From Diatrype stigma (taxonomy: Eukaryota > Ascomycota > Sordariomycetes > Xylariales > Diatrypaceae), in assembly GCA_022225965.2 (NCBI GenBank), contig JAKJXP020000157.1:1-64000 (forward strand): 64,000 nt of DNA, in the 5' to 3' direction. Below the pieces are notes generated by a model that was given only the letters and a program-made list of their open reading frames with translations, was not told the origin of the DNA and made no database searches. The position numbers and the translations under genes were made by a program. Positions within the stretch are counted from its first letter, which is position 1. Each line of letters starts with the position of its first letter. This document shows positions 62,033 through 64,000 of this stretch, piece after piece.

Positions 62033-64000
62033 ATTCGCAGTGGAAAGCGTGGATCGAGCGTGTGTACTTGGACTTGACGGACACGCAAAGGGAGCACATG
62101 TGTTGGACTACCAAAATATGCTGAGCAGGATGATCGGGAGAACACATGCTGTTCTTACAGCGTTGTCTAGGTAGGCTGAGCTTAGACGTTACCATCTTAT
62201 ACTTCTGTACATGTCGACGAGGAACCAAGCCTGGTGGGCCTCCTATTTTCGGGACTGTCTCCCGACCCACCGGCATACCGTCCGTCCACACCACACCGAC
62301 GGACTGATCTTGAGGAAGCGCCTCGTGATGTCGCTTTTGCCAACGCTTAGATGCGGTCGCTGTGTGGATATTCAGGGATGATGTTAGTGTTTTTCAAATC
62401 TCGGAAGACGGAAGACGGAAGACGGATCTCGGATGCGCTAAAATGACGGGGCGCCTTGACATACTATGTAGTCTACGTTTTTCCATAATAACTATTAGTC
62501 AACGACCCCATAGGGAGAAACGCATGATCATGTGTAGAGAGCGTACTTCGATGCATAAGTCTCGTATGGTGAGTTGTGAGAGGTGCCTCCTTCACGCGTC
62601 TTCAGACTGGGTGTACTTCTGGTAGCGCCAAGATAGTGAGTACACATGTAGGCAGTAGGCCGGTCCCAACAGCCGAGCCTCGTACAGAAAGTCTGTCTTT
62701 TCGTCGATGTCTTGATCGGCCAGTTATTCCGTCAATTGTGGCTGCTGGACTAATCGCCGACTATGGTCATCCGGAACACCGCTGTCAAGGCTGCGTAGTT
62801 GTGCGGGCAGCCATCGCGAATCGCGGCAGAACGATCCATAGCAAGATATGTCAGACTGTGACTTTGGATGTCATCATGGCCACATTTTGAAGCAGATCTC
62901 GACGTATTCGGTTATTCCTCTCGGAGTCTGATTATAGTTGCGTCCATATCGTCCAAGTTCTCCAAGGACACTCTTCTAGTGCAGGGTATTCGGCGAGGTT
63001 CAGATCTCGTTGCAACTCATGTACGCAAATGTCAAAAATAAATCCTTCTTCGCATTTAGCACTGACGACTGTTAGTTGTTGAGCACTTATCCCATACCCT
63101 ACAATGTTGTCATTGATCATGAACCACTCTGATAGATCTCTACACCACCAGTGCTACAATACAAAGTTACTTACAACAGTCCGAAGGGCTTGAGTAGAAC
63201 AAAACCACTGCATTCAATTCATAATAGTTCATACCATCTTCAAGTACAAACCCCTATTCGACAGTAGGGGGTATGTTACAAACTTCCAGGGGCTTTGTGT
63301 CCGGAATGATAGAGCAAGTGCTGAATAGGAGAAAAGAAACAAGATACCTGTTGATCTATGGAAGCTATACGGAAGGAAATGGTTTCTCATATCCCGTAGC
63401 TATCCTTCACCACTGGATAATGAGGTCCTGTTATCAATAGTATAGGATGATTGCCCGTTGGATTCCATACTAGGCCCCCTACTACATTGCCGCCGGATAC
63501 GAATGGTATTTCACCTGAATGGCCTCGGCATCTCGGAAGGATATACATGCACGTTACGTAAGTGCGTCGAATGGCAATATCAATATACCATCCAAAGGGA
63601 CTTTCAAAAGAACAAACGAGCACCTCTTCTCCTTCTTGACGGACCGGACCCAACTCAAAGGAATCTTCCCCAGCCTCCGGCCCTGCCGCCTCCACATCAC
63701 ATCGGCCATTGTCCCTGTCTTCGCCTTACCCCTAGCATTCGCCCTCCGCCACCTTTATCTCGTCGCAAAACAGACTGTCCGCGGAAGATGCAGGCAGCCA
63801 TTCCACGACGGCATCAATAACAGCGTGCGGCCAGTGCCCAGGGGACGTTGACGGACCGGCCACAGCTGACATAATCGAGGACCTCGGGATAGCCCGTCGG
63901 GTATATAGGGGAGGCAGCCGATCAAAGCAACGAGGCATTTGACCCGCTACATTTGCTAGCCACCCATGATTCGCAGCGCGGTGATGTGATCATGGAAGCG
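62033..64000. other. Right flank, no supported gene
   Basis: About 2 kb beyond the dioxygenase. The first 300 bp presumably hold its promoter. Three tandem copies of GAAGACG lie at about 62,403-62,425. Between 63,390 and 63,940 open frames of 60-120 codons occur on both strands, one with a hydrophobic stretch on the plus strand (about 63,690-63,770), but none has a recognisable domain or consistent splice structure. A partial gene entering from the right cannot be excluded. Confidence 0.4.

Overview
The window is the left end of a chromosome from a filamentous ascomycete (Pezizomycotina; the class cannot be fixed from sequence alone). It opens with about 19 copies of the C-rich telomere repeat CCCTAA. 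It carries short spliceosomal introns (about 50-210 bp), a Zn2Cys6 regulator and a highly reducing polyketide synthase. Its repeats carry the C-to-T and G-to-A scarring of repeat-induced point mutation (RIP).

Region 1 (1-30,604) is a gene-free, extremely AT-rich subtelomere. From left to right it holds: the telomere; a band of degenerate short repeats; RIP-destroyed sequence; a composite 28-bp/20-bp repeat array seen in both intact and RIP-mutated states; about 9 kb of RIP-destroyed sequence with two minisatellites and a 99-bp direct repeat; more of the same array, now interrupted by a 260-bp solo LTR (15,811-16,070) and a 3.96-kb TIR element with a 9-bp target duplication (16,184-20,141, Mutator-like); a duplicated copy of the telomere-side junction (20,387-20,450); a RIP-dead Ty3/gypsy retrotransposon with recognisable RNase H and chromodomain remnants (about 22.7-25.6 kb); and a RIP-mutated second copy of the 260-bp LTR (27,981-28,241). 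No intact host gene is visible there.

Region 2 (30,605-64,000) begins at an abrupt change to normal base composition, only about 370 bp before the first gene. It holds nine well-supported genes in this order: GMC oxidoreductase (+), HXXXD acyltransferase (-), fungal rhodopsin-like/PTH11-like membrane protein (+), short-chain dehydrogenase (+), highly reducing PKS (+), sugar-type MFS transporter (+), Zn2Cys6 transcription factor (-), quinolinate phosphoribosyltransferase (+) and indoleamine 2,3-dioxygenase (-). I reconstructed exon-intron structures by hand from splice sites and domain continuity. Two introns (in the SDR and the MFS gene) appear to use GC-AG boundaries.

Taken together, the PKS, acyltransferase, two oxidoreductases, transporter and regulator form a plausible subtelomeric polyketide gene cluster. 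The PKS order is KS-AT-DH-(degenerate methyltransferase)-ER-KR-ACP with no releasing domain, so the separate acyltransferase is a candidate for product release or esterification. Immediately beside it sit two enzymes at opposite ends of the tryptophan-kynurenine-NAD route: the dioxygenase that opens tryptophan, and the transferase that turns quinolinate into nicotinate mononucleotide. Whether they are cluster members that feed a pyridine or kynurenine unit into the product, or dispersed primary-metabolism genes, is the most interesting open question here.
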